DNA from: Adineta ricciae
Taxonomy: Eukaryota > Rotifera > Eurotatoria > Adinetida > Adinetidae
DNA length: 64,000 bases
Assembly (NCBI GenBank): GCA_905250025.1
Contig: CAJNOJ010000059.1
Location: 289,280-353,279, forward strand
Direction of reading: 5' to 3'
The first letter of the stretch is position 1. The number at the start of each line of letters is the position of its first letter. The notes under the pieces are model-generated. The model made no database searches. It saw only the letters and a program-made list of their open reading frames with translations, and was not told where the DNA came from. This document shows positions 11,158-23,961 of this stretch, piece by piece. The translations under genes were made by a program, and so were the position numbers.

Positions 11158-14100
11158 ATGAATGAAATCGATTTCGAAGAATGTCTCAAAGACTCGCCAG
11201 CTTATCGGTATGTTCTCTCGTTCTCTTTCTTTTTCCACAGAGAGGGAGAGAGAGAGAGAGTATATGGGATATATTTCTTTCAATATCACATCATTTATTC
11301 TTATTATGATGCCTTCGTATAGAAATCAACTTCGACAAGCTACGAGTCATATCGATATGCTGGAAGATCGTCTCGAACAGGTAAATTTTGTAATAAAAAG
11401 CACAGGAATTCAATGTGCACATTCTCTATTTCAATGCTAGATGTCCAAATCATGCAGTTCTGTCATTAATATTGGCAAGACGTTTATTCAAGAGTTTCAG
11501 TAAGGAATTTTTCCACATTTTTCTTGATAAAATTCCATCTTTTTAGAAAATTCCTCAAATGCATTTATGACGTTCGCGAATTGTTCTCTTCCGATGAAGT
11601 AACCTACAAGAGTTTAGCGAAATTTGGTGAATATCTGCGTGAGATACAAGCTCTCTTTTCCGTAAGTACCTACTGATACGTATCTGTATGGAACTAATCG
11701 ATCTCAACTGTTCATAGGGTTTATTTGAACAAACATCCAATAGTGTTTTGAGAACTTTAACACGTATGTTAAAAGAAGATATCAAGAAAGTAAAAGATCA
11801 AGGCAAATTATTCGAACGGCTTAGTTCCGATTACGATATTGGTAAATCAAAAGAGAAAAACTCTCCCTTCATCGAAGTTGCTTCGTGTTTTTTAGCTTTA
11901 CAAAAAAATGCCGACGCATCCAAGACGAAAAGTATGAGGAAATTGGACAATTTCGATCGTCAATTATATGTATTGAGAAGAAAGAGCCTTGACAAAAGGT
12001 CGATTGAGGCCATTCTTATTTGCAAACCTTGACTAAGAATAGAATTCAAGCTAATGAATAGATGAAAAGAACTGAGATAAAATGTTTATACATTTCTGCT
12101 TCGGTTGATAGAAGAAGAACGAATATAGAATTGTATTTCTATACATTTACAATAGCGGATTATGTTACTATTAGTCTTTCGACAGGTCGTGCTGGGATTT
12201 TGAAATGAATTCTGTTTTTTTAGCTCATGCGTGTGAAGATGCGAGTAAAATTTTAATCGCTACGCGGAGTTGTTTTGGTCATACATCGATTGATTATACT
12301 TATCAAATCAATATTCTTTACAATCAACATAAAGTCGAACTAGTGGAATTGTTGTTGTCATATATTAACATTCATAAAGCATTTTTTCATCAAGGACATG
12401 AGTTATTATCTGTAGATACTGAACGAGATTTTACTACAATCACTTCTCAAGTAAGTCGAAGAAGAAAGAGAAGTTTGTGATTGGAAGATTTTGTTTTAGT
12501 TGACCAGAATGCGACAGGAGAATGGTCAAAAACAGAAAATTCTCGAGAAGATCCACGATATCAATCAAAGACGAGTAAGTTGAGTAGATGACTCATATAC
12601 TCGTTGATATTATACGGTTTTGTCACGCTTGATTTCTGTTCGTTGACGTCATTCCTGAGTTATTTTCTACTTTGTATTTCTAAGAAACGAATCAATCTAA
12701 TGGAGGATCGAAAGGTGTAAATTTCCTCTCTAAAATAACTTCGTTTATAATCGTTTGATCTCTCTGATATAATCTTGTAGTCTCCACCATCACCAATCAA
12801 ATCTACTCGGATTCCTTCATCGAAAGATAAAAGCAAACGTTCACTGCTCTTTTCATCGAACAGATCGACGATCAAAGTCAAATCATCAGAACTTCAGCAG
12901 CAGGTTATTCGACATTTGAGAGATTTCGTTTGGGATCGGATATAATCTAGTTCGCACTTCTAACTTCTGCTCTGCTCTGCTAGCATCCTCGTCTTGCTCT
13001 GATTTAAAATAGAAATTTTCTCGATTCTTTCTAGTGCAATCTCGATGAAAGTAGAAACGATGATATGCCATCGGAAAATACTCTCTCTGTGGTAAGTTGA
13101 ACATGTTCTATTTGGTTTTGGGATGATACCTTTCACGAATAATTAGCCCAAACCAATTTTACCACGAAATTCTTCACAACAGAGTTTATCAAGTAGTCCA
13201 AGTGTACCTACACCTGGCGTCGAGCTGAGTAAAGAAGGTAAAATTAGAAAGCAAGCGATTGTGTTTTGATTTCGAATACATGTTGAAGGTTATCTTTTCA
13301 AACGATCGCATAATAAATTTAAAACATGGAGCAGGTATATGATTCATCAATGAGAAGACACACGATGGAACTTTCGCTCGTTTTAGACGATGGTTCACCA
13401 TTCGTGATGGTCAGCTATTGTATATGAAACGTCACAATGGCAATTCATCGAATGATAGTTCATCTCAATCGCAAACGCCTCAATCTATTATGGTACCTGA
13501 TTTACGTTTATGTACGGTTCGTCCTGTGAATGATAACGACCGTCGATTTGTTTTTGAAATACTTTCGCCGAATAGGTAGAGATATATGCTTAATCCCTCA
13601 CAAAGAATATATGTTCTTTCCTAGTTCACATTTGCTTCAAGCGGATTCTCAGACTCAATGTGAACATTGGATCAATTCTTTACAACTGGCGATCTCCAAT
13701 TCATTCAAATCATCAAATGGTGCAATGCAGAATTCAGTTTCATCTTCGCCAAAGACATTGTACGATGATAATTCGAATACTCTTTTAACTGAAAAGGTCA
13801 AATTGAAACAACAAATGTAAATAGTGTTCGATGTTTACTTTTTTCCACCATTGAAAAATCAAACATTTGTTATAGGATTAAGGATAAGATAGAATATGTG
13901 CGTTCTCTTCCGGGCAATGGAAAATGTTGTGATTGTGATGCAGATGTACCGGAATGGGCATCGATTAATTTAGGCATTCTACTTTGTTTGAATTGTGGCG
14001 GTGCTCATCGGTATGTGCTCAATCCGTCTCGCGCAAAGACGCCATTCTATGTCTTTATTTACATTTTCAGAGGTTTGGGCGTTAGTCTATCGAAAGTTCG

Positions 14101-15206
14101 TTCACTTCACATGGACACATGGGATTTGGAAACGTTATTAGTCATGTCAGAATTGGGTAATACAGTTGTAAATGAAATTTACGAAGTCAATCTCTCAAGT
14201 GAAATACCAAAACCTACGGCTGAAACTGATGCGTAAGTTTCCCAGAAGAACATTATTGAAATCCGTATGATTTACTTGCTTACTCTTCTCTTTAGTATTG
14301 CTCGTCGAGCATTTATTGAAGCCAAATATGTTCAGAAAGCATTTCTACGCCCTCTACCTACTGTCAATCAAGTACGCGCGTCGGATCGTAGCATCAAACG
14401 ATGGACTGTTCGAAAGAGTTCATCATCGAACGAGATCGATCATGATGATGATGTCTCTAAAACACCCAATCAACAATTAACACCAAAGTTCGTTTTTTAA
14501 TTTCCATGATTTGATCCAGTAACTTTTTCGTCACTCGTATAGGAGAACCGCGTCATCATCATCGGACAATGATACTGATTCATCATCAACACCTGCCTGG
14601 AATGTGGACATCTATTTGTACGAGGCTGCTCATCAACGAAATGTCATGATGATGCTTCATGCATTAGCATTAGGTGCGGATAAAAATTTCACGAATGAAC
14701 ACGAAAATGGACGAACTCCATTAATTCAAACGATATTGAGCGTATGTTGTTCTAATAACTGAAATGAAATAACATGCTTTTACTTTTTCTGTATAGCGAT
14801 CGGTTGCGGCAGCCGAGTTTCTTTTAACTAACAATGCTAAAGTGAACCTAGCGGATCACGGTGGGAAAACGCCGCTTCATTACGCGACACAACTAGCCAC
14901 GAAAGGGCGAGGGTAATGAAAAATACCAAAATTTAATATTTCTTGATTGTTCATTTGGATTCTTTTAGACCGATTATACTTTTGTTGAAACGCGGAGCCG
15001 ATCCATTATTGAAAACAAATGATGGCGTCGATGCCTGTTCACTTTCGATGGACGTTGGAGATCCTGATGTGATTACCTGGTATCGACTGGTTGCATTGCA
15101 TGAACAAATGAAGGAAGAAGATGCGGATGCAGAAAAAACCTATATATCAATACTTGATGATCCTGTTTACATGGAAGAAATCGCCAGAACGCCCTCGTTT
15201 TCATAA
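11158..15206 (+). CDS. ACAP-type ArfGAP with BAR, PH and ankyrin domains
   Basis: Multi-exon GTPase-activating protein for Arf, probably acting on Arf6 at endosomes and plasma membrane. The start MNEIDFEECLKDSPAYR matches the conserved ACAP N-terminus (DFEECLKDSP). The BAR region follows over several exons (11320-12560). A PH domain begins at about 13288 (EGYLFKRSHNKFKTWSRRWF across an intron) and ends around 13700 (LLQADSQTQCEHWI). The ArfGAP zinc finger is C-x2-C-x16-C-x2-C at about 13925-14010 with the arginine finger at C-x4-R (CGGAHR), followed by SKVRSLHMDTWDLE. Ankyrin repeats (NGRTPLIQT, GGKTPLHYAT, LLKRGADPLLKTNDG) run from 14600 to 15080. Linkers around 12700-13200 are Ser/Lys-rich and their exon edges uncertain. 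ACAP1, 2 and 3 cannot be told apart. Confidence 0.92.
11240..11261. repeat. GA dinucleotide run in the first ACAP intron
   Basis: An AGAGGGAGAGAGAGAGAGAG run lies in intron 1 of the ACAP gene. It is a simple repeat with no sign of function. Confidence 0.6.
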
Positions 15207-15650
15207 TGAAAATATCTGTGATATTTATCGAGTTAGTTAGTCTTGTGTGTTGTTTGTACATTTGTTATTCTTATATCCTCACACCAAGTTTCGAATTCAA
15301 GAAAAAGAAAAAAAGCCACATTCATCTAGTCTTGCTTATTATCATCTATCCGGCAAGAGTCTGTTTCTCTCTCTCTCTTTCTCTTTATGTTCTTTTTTGC
15401 TGTACCATTTGTTTTTATCTCCAATAAAATTTGCTCATATGATATCGTCTGAAAAACGACATGAAAGCACGTTTAAACAAAGGAAAACAACCTTGACTAC
15501 CTTAACGCACTTATTCAATGTGAATTAACGCTTTTGTCACTCAATCAGTTGGTGATTGTTTTGCTACTTGTCAATGTGATGTTAAGGAGAATGCAAAAAA
15601 AACACTGAATTCAATTTTTGTACCATTACAAACTACACATTTTCGGCTCG
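15207..15650. other. Intergenic region, ACAP to SPMIP4-like gene
   Basis: Contains a pyrimidine-rich CTCTCTCTCTTTCTC stretch near 15367 and AATAAA near 15423, a likely ACAP poly(A) signal. The open frames here are low-complexity and I do not take them as genes. Confidence 0.6.
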
Positions 15651-18600
15651 ATGACGAGCTTAGTGTTGTTTAAATCGGATCGATCCGAAAATGATGAGCC
15701 GATTCAACCGACGAAACATTGGGGAACAGGCAAAGCACGCGTTCGAGGAAGTCAATCAGCTGCTCCTCGACTATCGGGAAATTTCTTGTACACGTAAGAG
15801 ATGATCTATCGAAATCTGGCAGAACTAATCTACTTCGTATGTTTATCATTTTAGAGGAGAACCCATCACACAAACCTATCGAAATACAGATTTAGTATTA
15901 AGTAACTTACGGAACAATGATGAATTGTAAGTCATTTTTGAGAGACGCTTTTCTAGCATGCATTACGCACTGATAGTTCTTCGGTTCTTAACGGACATGC
16001 TGGCCTAGTATTTAGAATTTTTAACTGATATTTAACCGACATATGTTCTTGTTTAGAGTACCTGCTCCGCTCCATACAACTGACATAACGTCACATCAAA
16101 TCTCTTTAGAGTTTCCATCGAATCATCCGTATACGTCTCATATTAGTGAAAAAGCTCTTTTCCCAACATCAACAGATGGCTTAAATGATCGTCCGTCAAC
16201 ATCCGTCGAGCCGTACATAGTCACACACAAAATTCGCGGTAAATATGAAATCTATCTGAAGAGTCATAGAGGAAGAAATGTGAAGTGCATACTTCTTTCT
16301 TTGTTCTTATGAAACTAATTGGAAACACGATCGAGACTTCTTTCTCCCTCTCCTTCTCTACCTATTATTTACTTTGGTCGTTATTGATTAAAAGAATTGC
16401 TATTTTTTTCTGACGACGACCATACAATCAGCCGTTTCTGTCAGTTGTTGCTATTGTAACTGGTTGTGCAGCAATGTCTATGTATGTTTATTTTTAAATA
16501 GGCAATCCATTTCGTCGTGAAGTACACTTTCATGGATTTCAAGCAGCAAACCATTGTCGAACTTCGAAATGGCCCGATAAGTCTTATATGCACGTAAGAA
16601 TGTCAAAAAATGTTGTTTTTGTCAATGTTTTCAACCTGCATAGTTACCTCGATCACTAAGTGACGTCAATTCTTCGTCGATATATCCTTGGCCACGTAAA
16701 ATGTTTGCTCCGAATAATGACAATTCAGCAGCGAATTCTGTTAAAAGTAAAAAGAAAGAGAACTCTTTCGATCAAATAACATATCAAGCAACAATAATTT
16801 AGAAGCAGGTTCACGCGTTGTACAAAATACAAAAACAACAACACCTTCATCAAACAAACAAGTAGCGTATTTTCGCTTTGCCAAAAGATAAAAAGAATAA
16901 ATTGTTTTCGATTTTTAAATTCTAGAAATCCTATTTGAATAGGACGTCTCATTCTGTCGCACCCGGGGACAATATGCATGGTAATCAACAACAAACACGT
17001 GTATCTAGCAGGCAAAAAGCAACAACATATCATTCACCTATGCCAGCAACTAGGTAAATATACACAGAAATGTAAAACCCAACCATTGATGAATTCTGTT
17101 TGCTCTTCTCACTGTCATGTAGATTAATGAGTGAAAATGATAGACTTGATCATCAGCTACGTCAAGGTACCGATTATGTGAATCTTCCAGGACACCTTTT
17201 CCCGAATGAAAAAGCGCCAACATGGAACCGTAAATATGAAAACTTTACTTTTTGATTGTTAGTTAAGGAATTTGTCTAGCTCAACAACAACAACAACAAT
17301 CAACGAATGAGAACCAAAATGGACCTCAAGAAATTCGTTTTCTTCAAACTGCTCGAGTATCCACTGCTAATGGCCAATTATACAATGATCATTACGCCAG
17401 TCACCAACAAATGGAAGCAGAAAATCGTCTTCAACAACTTGAAGTTATCCGTCCCAAAGAGAATCTGAATCTACTCAACGTTAAATATCGCCATTTACAA
17501 AACCCACGTCATCCTCGACCAATTCTACCTCAATACCGTGATGATTATGTCAATACATTTTACGATCAAGTCGGTAACTATGTTCAAGAGCGATCAGGTC
17601 TTTATCATACAGATAGCTACGATCCAACCGTTCTCGCTCAAGCCATACCTGAACTTGAAAATGAACAAAATGTGGTTTCATCATCCGTAGACGAAACTGA
17701 TCTCGGTAATTTACTCAATCAGGGCGAGCAGAATCAAAATCGCACCAAACCCAAATTATTTCAATATCGAGCACTTGGTGATTACCAAAATATGCGAGTT
17801 CGTACACCGTTACTTCCGTCCCTTGGAAACCAATCTCTAATCTATTTAGAATCGTCTTCTCAACAAACTACATGTTCCACAAGATGCTGGTACTGTGGAT
17901 AGTCGTACACAAGAAGGTGATAAACCATTCATTCAACGTGAATCAGTCTACGGCCAAGCATATAATACTCGAAAATTTCTCCAAGAAAATGCGTTACCAC
18001 ATCATGCACGTGTTGATCCAACAAATTTGATGAGTACGAAATACAATACTAATCTTGAGCGTACACGAAGTTTAAACAGTTATGCATTAAAAACCGCTCC
18101 GACTAAAGCGAAATCGAATGATCATCTTGTGAGCCCTGATCTTTATCCGCCACATACCAATGCTTTGTATACAACAAATCATATCACTGAACACACAGAT
18201 GGTTATGTACGTCGTCCAACAGCACGTGTTTACGACTCACCATTTCAAAGTGAACAAAATCCATCGGTTCATCAAATCTATCAAAATCAAGTAGCGCAAC
18301 CACAGCAAGCACGTTCATTTGATCCAGCTCTTCAAATGCCTTCTCAACTTGCAAATTCTGTTAAAGTTGATATACGTCTACCAGGTTCAGAGATGGTCGC
18401 TCGATTTGTTGAACCGAAATATGAAACACAGACGACATATCAACGTTCATTTAAAGATATCTCCTACCAGGAAGGACAACCGCAAGGTTATGCTCAACAT
18501 ACAGAGCAACTGCGTCCACAAACATCGGATGTTAGTTCGAGTCAACGAAAATTAACCGACATTCAAGATCGATGGTCAAAAACTCAAGCTCAACAACAAT

Positions 18601-18716
18601 ATCAGCAAGAAAATCCGAATGTTCCACCTTATTCTAGTGACACAATTATGCGAGCAAAGAAAGAAGTACTTTTAGCTGATTCAATTGCTAAATATCAAGC
18701 GATGGTAGTTCGATAA
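15651..18716 (+). CDS. SPMIP4: SPMIP4 (C7orf31)-like axonemal microtubule inner protein
   Basis: Start MTSLVLFKSDRSENDEP; at least ten exons, stop TAA 18714-18716. The middle resembles vertebrate C7orf31/SPMIP4: EFPSNHPYTSHISEKALFPT (about 16110-16170), RGNPFRRE spliced across a long intron (16236 to 16501), then WPDKSYMHLPRSLSDV and YPWPRKMFAPN. SPMIP4 belongs to the sperm/ciliary doublet inner proteins, so a role in the axoneme is inferred. The C-terminal 450 residues are Gln/Asn/Ser-rich and probably disordered. A 51-bp intron at 17798-17848 restores the frame between two long coding blocks (NMR then NRLLNKLHVPQD). AATAAA stands at 18746-18751. Identity rests on the middle block; exon edges in 16700-17280 are less certain. 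Confidence 0.65.
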
Positions 18717-18905
18717 ATTGAATTTGAATCTTTTTTCTTCTTTTGAATAAACTGAATGACTTTCTCTACTACTTTTCTGCTAACCCTAATTTTCTATGTG
18801 GAAGTGAAAACGTTCGTTCAGATGAAATTCGAACAAATCTATACCGAAACAATCGATTCTTATTCAAGAAGAACGATGTAAGTCGTGTCCTAGTGAATCG
18901 TTTAT

Positions 18906-19114
18906 TTATAATTTCAATTTAGTTCGGCGGAAATGTCGGCGTTTTGAATTATACCGAATAGTATTTCCAGTTCGCATACGAATCTACATGAATACATATG
19001 ATTTGTAATGAATTGATGCTCGAGTTGAATACTCACCCATTGTGGTACTGGACGGTTTTGTTTTTGTTTTCTCGCTAAAACTTTCTTGATTTTTAGCGTT
19101 TTATGTGAGGCCAT
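18906..19114 (-). CDS. RPL39: Ribosomal protein eL39
   Basis: Two coding exons (19114-19037 and 18983-18906) make 51 residues, the usual eL39 length. It starts [20 protein letters not shown], continues RPVPQW, and after a 53-bp intron reads [20 protein letters not shown] and TKLKL. eL39 is a small basic protein of the large subunit lining the peptide exit tunnel. The poly(A) signal AATAAA overlaps the last base of the stop codon (18906-18901), so the 3' UTR is very short. The gene lies 98 bp behind the stop of the DNAJC4-like gene on the same strand and converges on the SPMIP4-like gene. A pyrimidine tract ending in CTAG stands just upstream of the ATG, a possible trans-splice or 5'-UTR splice acceptor. 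Confidence 0.97.
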
Positions 19115-19212
19115 GGTAAAAATATCTAGAAGAAGAAAAATGAAAGACAATCTTTCTTTGCTTGTGATATAATACAGAAAAAGACAAATATATGCAAAAT
19201 AAGAAAGAGAAA

Positions 19213-20276
19213 TTATTCTTCTTCGAATATAGAGGGTGTGGAAGGTTGCGCTCGGGTCGATTGGTTTTCCGTATCTTTGATCGCGCTTAAACGTTGCCAT
19301 TCGCGATAAGCACGATAATGACGCGTTCTTGGATCCATCGTATATTGTGGATCAGACAACTGCATCACACTACATTTAAAAATAGAACTATTTTCGAAGA
19401 ATTCTTCGTAAGAACATCCTTACCGCCATTGAAGTGCATGAATAAACACTCCAAACGAAATCACAATTAAGACAATTGAAACTGCGCCAAAATAGTTCTG
19501 TTGAACGTTGTTCGGATACGACTGATAAGAATGGGAATTGTAACGTTGTCGATACATTTCATAGAACGCCTTATCACTGTATGGTGCACCCCTACAAATC
19601 GAGAATTCAAATCGACAGACACAAACGATATTCGAGTCTACTTACCAGTTCGAATCATTTGTACTGGATCGACGTTCGTAGGTACTACGACTACCGAAGT
19701 TTCCATTTGACCAGTCGGATGATGCTTGACGAGGATACGAGTGATATGGCGAACGAGATATTGAACTCAAAGCTGAAAATAATCGTATTCGAGCATATCG
19801 CAAATTAGAAATGACGTCTTACATTGATCGTATGTCGTACGTGAGGATTGTTTGTTGAGTATGCTGAAAGCTTCGTTAATTTTTACGAATTTATCATGAA
19901 GCGACTTGTCAGTTGAATTCGAATCTGGATGATACTAAAATGCGGAGTCAAAATTTACGAAAAGATGCCTGTTTACAAAGCATGTACTTCTTTTGATAGC
20001 TTGAAAAAAGCTTGTTTAATTTCTTTTTGTGTTGCTGATTTTTCGACACCGAGTAAATCATAGTAATTTTTTGAGTTCAGATTTGCGCTTTTCCATCGAC
20101 CTGACGTCAATCCAATTGACCTAAATCGATTACGTAAGAAACCAAATCTTTCGAATTTTCAGTGAGTGCAATTTACCGAAAAGGTTGAATTGACGGTGTA
20201 ATGATGTTTCCATGAAGATGGAAACGATCACCACAACTAGTTTTAATCCAAAAATATGTTTGACGGGTTCTGAACA
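19213..20276 (-). CDS. DNAJC4: DNAJC4-like J-domain protein
   Basis: Reads right to left. The N-terminal part ([19 protein letters not shown]..., basic, no acidic residues early) looks like a mitochondrial presequence; an in-frame ATG at 20358 would add 27 residues. The J domain reads [20 protein letters not shown], then [19 protein letters not shown] across an intron, with the HPD motif that stimulates Hsp70 ATPase, ending [10 protein letters not shown] Ser/Tyr-rich linker is followed by one membrane helix ([20 protein letters not shown], about 19446-19505) and a charged tail ending in SIFEEE. J domain, then linker, then a single helix is the DNAJC4 layout. All five splices keep frame. The neighbour RPL39 follows 98 bp downstream. 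Confidence 0.82.
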
Positions 20277-21195
20277 TGCATATGAAGCAAAGAGATTTTG
20301 TATTAATGATCATCAACATTGAAAAACTCAAAAAAAAACAGCTGTTATGATAAACCAATGGTATCCCAAGCGAAGAAAAATCACATCTAACTGAAGATGT
20401 TTCGTTAGTTTCAACTTTTGTTTCATATTATCCTTGTTCAATTGAACGAGTTTGATTTTCAACAAAAAAGATAAACCAGATGTCGCCACTAGCAACGTCT
20501 TATCACTCGAACAAAGATAAGAAAATCACAAGTGAATAAACGTAAAGTTCTACCCAAAAACGGAATTCAATATCGAAATAAGTAAATTATTCGAATGTTG
20601 TTTTGTTTGTCTTTATGAATAAACTATGGATAAGATATACATGTCATTTTCTTTTGGTGTGTGCGTGTGTATGTGTTCTAAACAGAACGAAAAAACATAT
20701 ACAATACAGTCTAGATCAAGATTGATCTCTCTCGTCAATTTTTTTTGTAGCGAGGTCAAAAAGATTTCCTATCAATATTTAACATATTACGAAGAGAAAT
20801 GATTTGCATTTTTCTATCATGTTCAATGTGTTGAATTGAATGGACAGAAAGAGAAAAAAAAAGTTGCTCAGCAGGTAAGACAGTGGCATAGTTTGTTAAT
20901 GGTCGTTGTCGACGAGAAGAGAATGTATCAAGCAGATAGCCGGTCGGACACCCTCCCTCTCGCTCTTTTTCCTCCGTCTTCCGCTATTGTGTGTTCGATG
21001 TATTGTTCGTTCTCTAACATGCACTTCGTTTGGTATTTTTTTTTGCAATTCATAACATTGTCGTTGTTGAGAAGAGCAGATGCGTAAAAATACTGTTGTT
21101 AATGTGTGGGTGTACGCCGTCTCGATTGTTTTATAATATCCACATGCATTCGATTCATTTTAGATTTGATTTGTTCATTATTTGAAAAAGTGTTG
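20277..21195. other. Divergent intergenic region, DNAJC4-like to RNF216-like
   Basis: About 920 bp between two divergently transcribed genes, so probably a shared promoter zone. It holds a GT-rich run near 20658-20676 (GTGTGTGCGTGTGTATGTG) and a CT-rich block near 20950-20985. No convincing coding frame. The RNF216-like leader lies at its right end. Confidence 0.5.
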
Positions 21196-23612
21196 ATGAA
21201 CTATCTCGATTTTACCAATGATATCATCGGACTAGATCAGCCGAATACGTTGAATCCGACAACAATGCAGCCATTACCACCACAAACACAGCCACAACCA
21301 TCATCATCGGCAGCGTCAAATACATCTACACTTATTCGTCAACAACCATCACAGCAACAAACAAAAGATTTATCTGATTGGAGGAACATTCAACTTGGAA
21401 CAACAGCCACATTTTTAGATCCTTTCTGGCTACCACAAACACCCGCAACGTCAATATCAAATCCTTGGGCAGCTCCAACTACTACGATCTATCCATCGTC
21501 ATCTCACAATCCCTATCCATGGGGACATTCGAACACGAACGCACCATGGAAATTGCCGATCGGACCACCACAATCATTTACTCACTTTAATCAACACCAT
21601 CCAATGAATAACAATGTAAATCCCAGAATAAATCCAATCAGGTACGATCATTTCGTAACTCTCAATCGTTTGGTTATTTAAGTTTTTTTTTCTAGACATT
21701 ATGTGCCTGTTCCACCGATTCCGTATTCATATCCTACTTCAACTATTCCACCGAAAGCTCCGTCTCGTGAGGCCGAGCTTATGCTCATACCCGATGTTGA
21801 TATCGATGAAGTTCTGGGAGAAGTTGAAACGGTTATTCCAGATATCGATCTTGATGCTGCACGTCGAACGATCAAATCAATGAATCGACTTCCGTCAACA
21901 AATGACATTGTCACATATTTTCTCGATAATGGCTACGTGAAAAAAGTGAAAAAACCTTTCTCAGCCAATGCTCAACATCAATCTTCATTAAAACGTACCA
22001 TCTCAGATATAATCGATGATATTCCGAAGTTTTTATCTTCCTATCCTGATCCAGTTCATTACTTTTTCGATACTCAACGCAAACAATCCGAATCGTATAT
22101 CAATCACGCGAAAGCGTACCTTCTACGTGCATTTCCAACGACAGACAAAACAGTTCTAGAGCAAGCTCTACAAGAAGAAAACTGGCATTTCTTACCAACT
22201 GTCAGAAAACTTGAAACACGAGCAGGAATTCGTACGAATACGTTTTTACAGCGAATGACAATCAAAAGATCGTTAGATATGATTGGTAAGACAAAACACC
22301 TTGTTTTTCAGGCTGAATCGATTCGAAAATCTTTTGCTCAATTTAGATTTATCTGTCGAAGGTGTGGGTCGAACGCCGTCAATAGCATGGATAATCAAAA
22401 ATAATAAATTTGCTTATCCAATTCCACATACACCATGCGAGGAGTTTTACGATGAACTTCGATTTGCTAAAAACGAAATCAAAATTCGCCGATATCTCGG
22501 CAAAATCTCCAAAGAGCACGAGAAACGCGTGAAAAAAGCGAAGAAAGGCAATGAAACATTAGAATGTGAAATATGCTGCCAAGAAGATTTATTGATCGAC
22601 GATATGGTCGAATGTACAGTTGGACATCTTTATTGTCGGTAAGTATCAGATTAATTCTGCATGAATTGTTGAAATTTCGATTGTATTTTTATTTTTAGAA
22701 ATTGTGTTCGAACACATATCGATGTTTGTTTTAAAGAAGGAAAATGCCGATTTGCTTGTGTGGAAAGTTCATGTCCTGGTGAATATACAATGCGACTCGT
22801 TGGCGAATTATTACCGCCGAAAGATTTGAAGAGATTAAATCGAAGAATTCAAGAGGAAAACATTCGACAAGGTAACGCTGATTGATTTGGAAATCCCTCG
22901 ATCAATTATTTCGATTATTTTTTAGCGGAAATCGATGGTCTCGAATGTTGTCCGTATTGTCCATATGCAGTCATCGTAGATAATCCAGATGATAAAGTCT
23001 TCCGCTGTCTAAATCCTGAATGTATGAAAGAAACATGCCGGTAAATATCAACTTGAATTTTCTTTTGAACTTTTGTCTAAATTCACTTTTATTTAGCTTA
23101 TGCAAAGAGCCTAGTCATATTCCATTACGATGTGATGAAGTGGAAAAAGGTATGGAACTTGAAATGCGTAAGTTTATCGAAGAACATGTAACAGAAGCAA
23201 TGATTCGCAAATGTCCTCGATGTACACAAGTATGCAATCGATCGATTCAATTACGAAAACTTTCAAACGTTCTCTTTTTCAGCGGTTTTACAAAGTTGAA
23301 GGTTGTAACAAAATGACCTGTTCATCATGTGGACTATTTATATGTTATGTTTGTCGTGAAACAATTAATGGTTACGATCATTTTACAAATAATGAAAAGT
23401 AATTTTCAAGACGAAATTCAATGAAATTTCATTTGAACTTTTCTAGATGTACTTTATCGAATCAAAGCGAAAAAATTCATTATGAAGAAACGATACAAGC
23501 GTATACGAATGCAAAAAATGAATATCTTCGATTACATCCGGAGGCTCAGGATATGATTCTTCGCTATGATCCCATTTCACATTTAACAAAACTATCAATG
23601 GGTGCTGTTTGA
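21196..23612 (+). CDS. RNF216: RNF216/TRIAD3-like RING-IBR-RING E3 ubiquitin ligase
   Basis: The start MNYLDFTNDIIGLDQP begins a Gln/Pro/Ser-rich disordered N-terminal region. A structured middle follows (MLIPDVDIDEVLGEVETVIP, then helical repeats, 21780-22270). The catalytic RBR begins with RING1 at about 22563 (CEICCQEDLLIDDMVEC, GHLYCRNC), then IBR cysteines (LECCPYC, FRCLNPECMKETCRLCKEP), then a second RING-like part (IRKCPRCTQ, VEGCNKMTCSSC, CYVCRETINGYDHF). The NGYDHF ending is typical of RNF216. RBR ligases pass ubiquitin through a catalytic cysteine in RING2. The tail HPEAQDMILRYDPISH ends at TGA 23610-23612. Introns are 50-90 bp. The second RING is interrupted by an intron near 23230-23282 whose edges I set by frame only. 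Confidence 0.88.
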
Positions 23613-23961
23613 TATCGGTCATCTTTCCAATAGTTTCAAACAATCTTCTTTTAGTCAACAACTCGAAAATCGCGTTCATCGTTTTGAACAAATTAACTAC
23701 GAATCAATTTGTTCACATGTATTTTTGTTTTTCTTTTGATTATTGCAACAACAACAAAAAAAAAAAATCAAATCGGTCAGTTTTTGTTTCCTAATATTTT
23801 CTTATTTTGCTTTGTTATGCATGAATACAACAGAAAACAAACTGTTCTTGTTTTTTTTTTGTACTTATCAAACACGATCCTATGTCTTCTCCTATGGCTA
23901 TCCAAACTTTATCAATAAATTGACAAATATAACAAGATGAGAACTGCTACTTGTTCTTCTC
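23613..23961. other. Convergent 3' spacer
   Basis: About 350 bp between the 3' ends of the RNF216-like (+) and GPCR (-) genes. It contains poly-A and poly-T runs (23752-23767, 23852) and AATAAA near 23914. No gene seen. Confidence 0.6.

Noticed and set aside
15206..15528. Overlapping hydrophobic open frames after the ACAP stop
   Set aside because: Low-complexity CT-rich DNA with the ACAP poly(A) signal; no start context, splice sites or family match.
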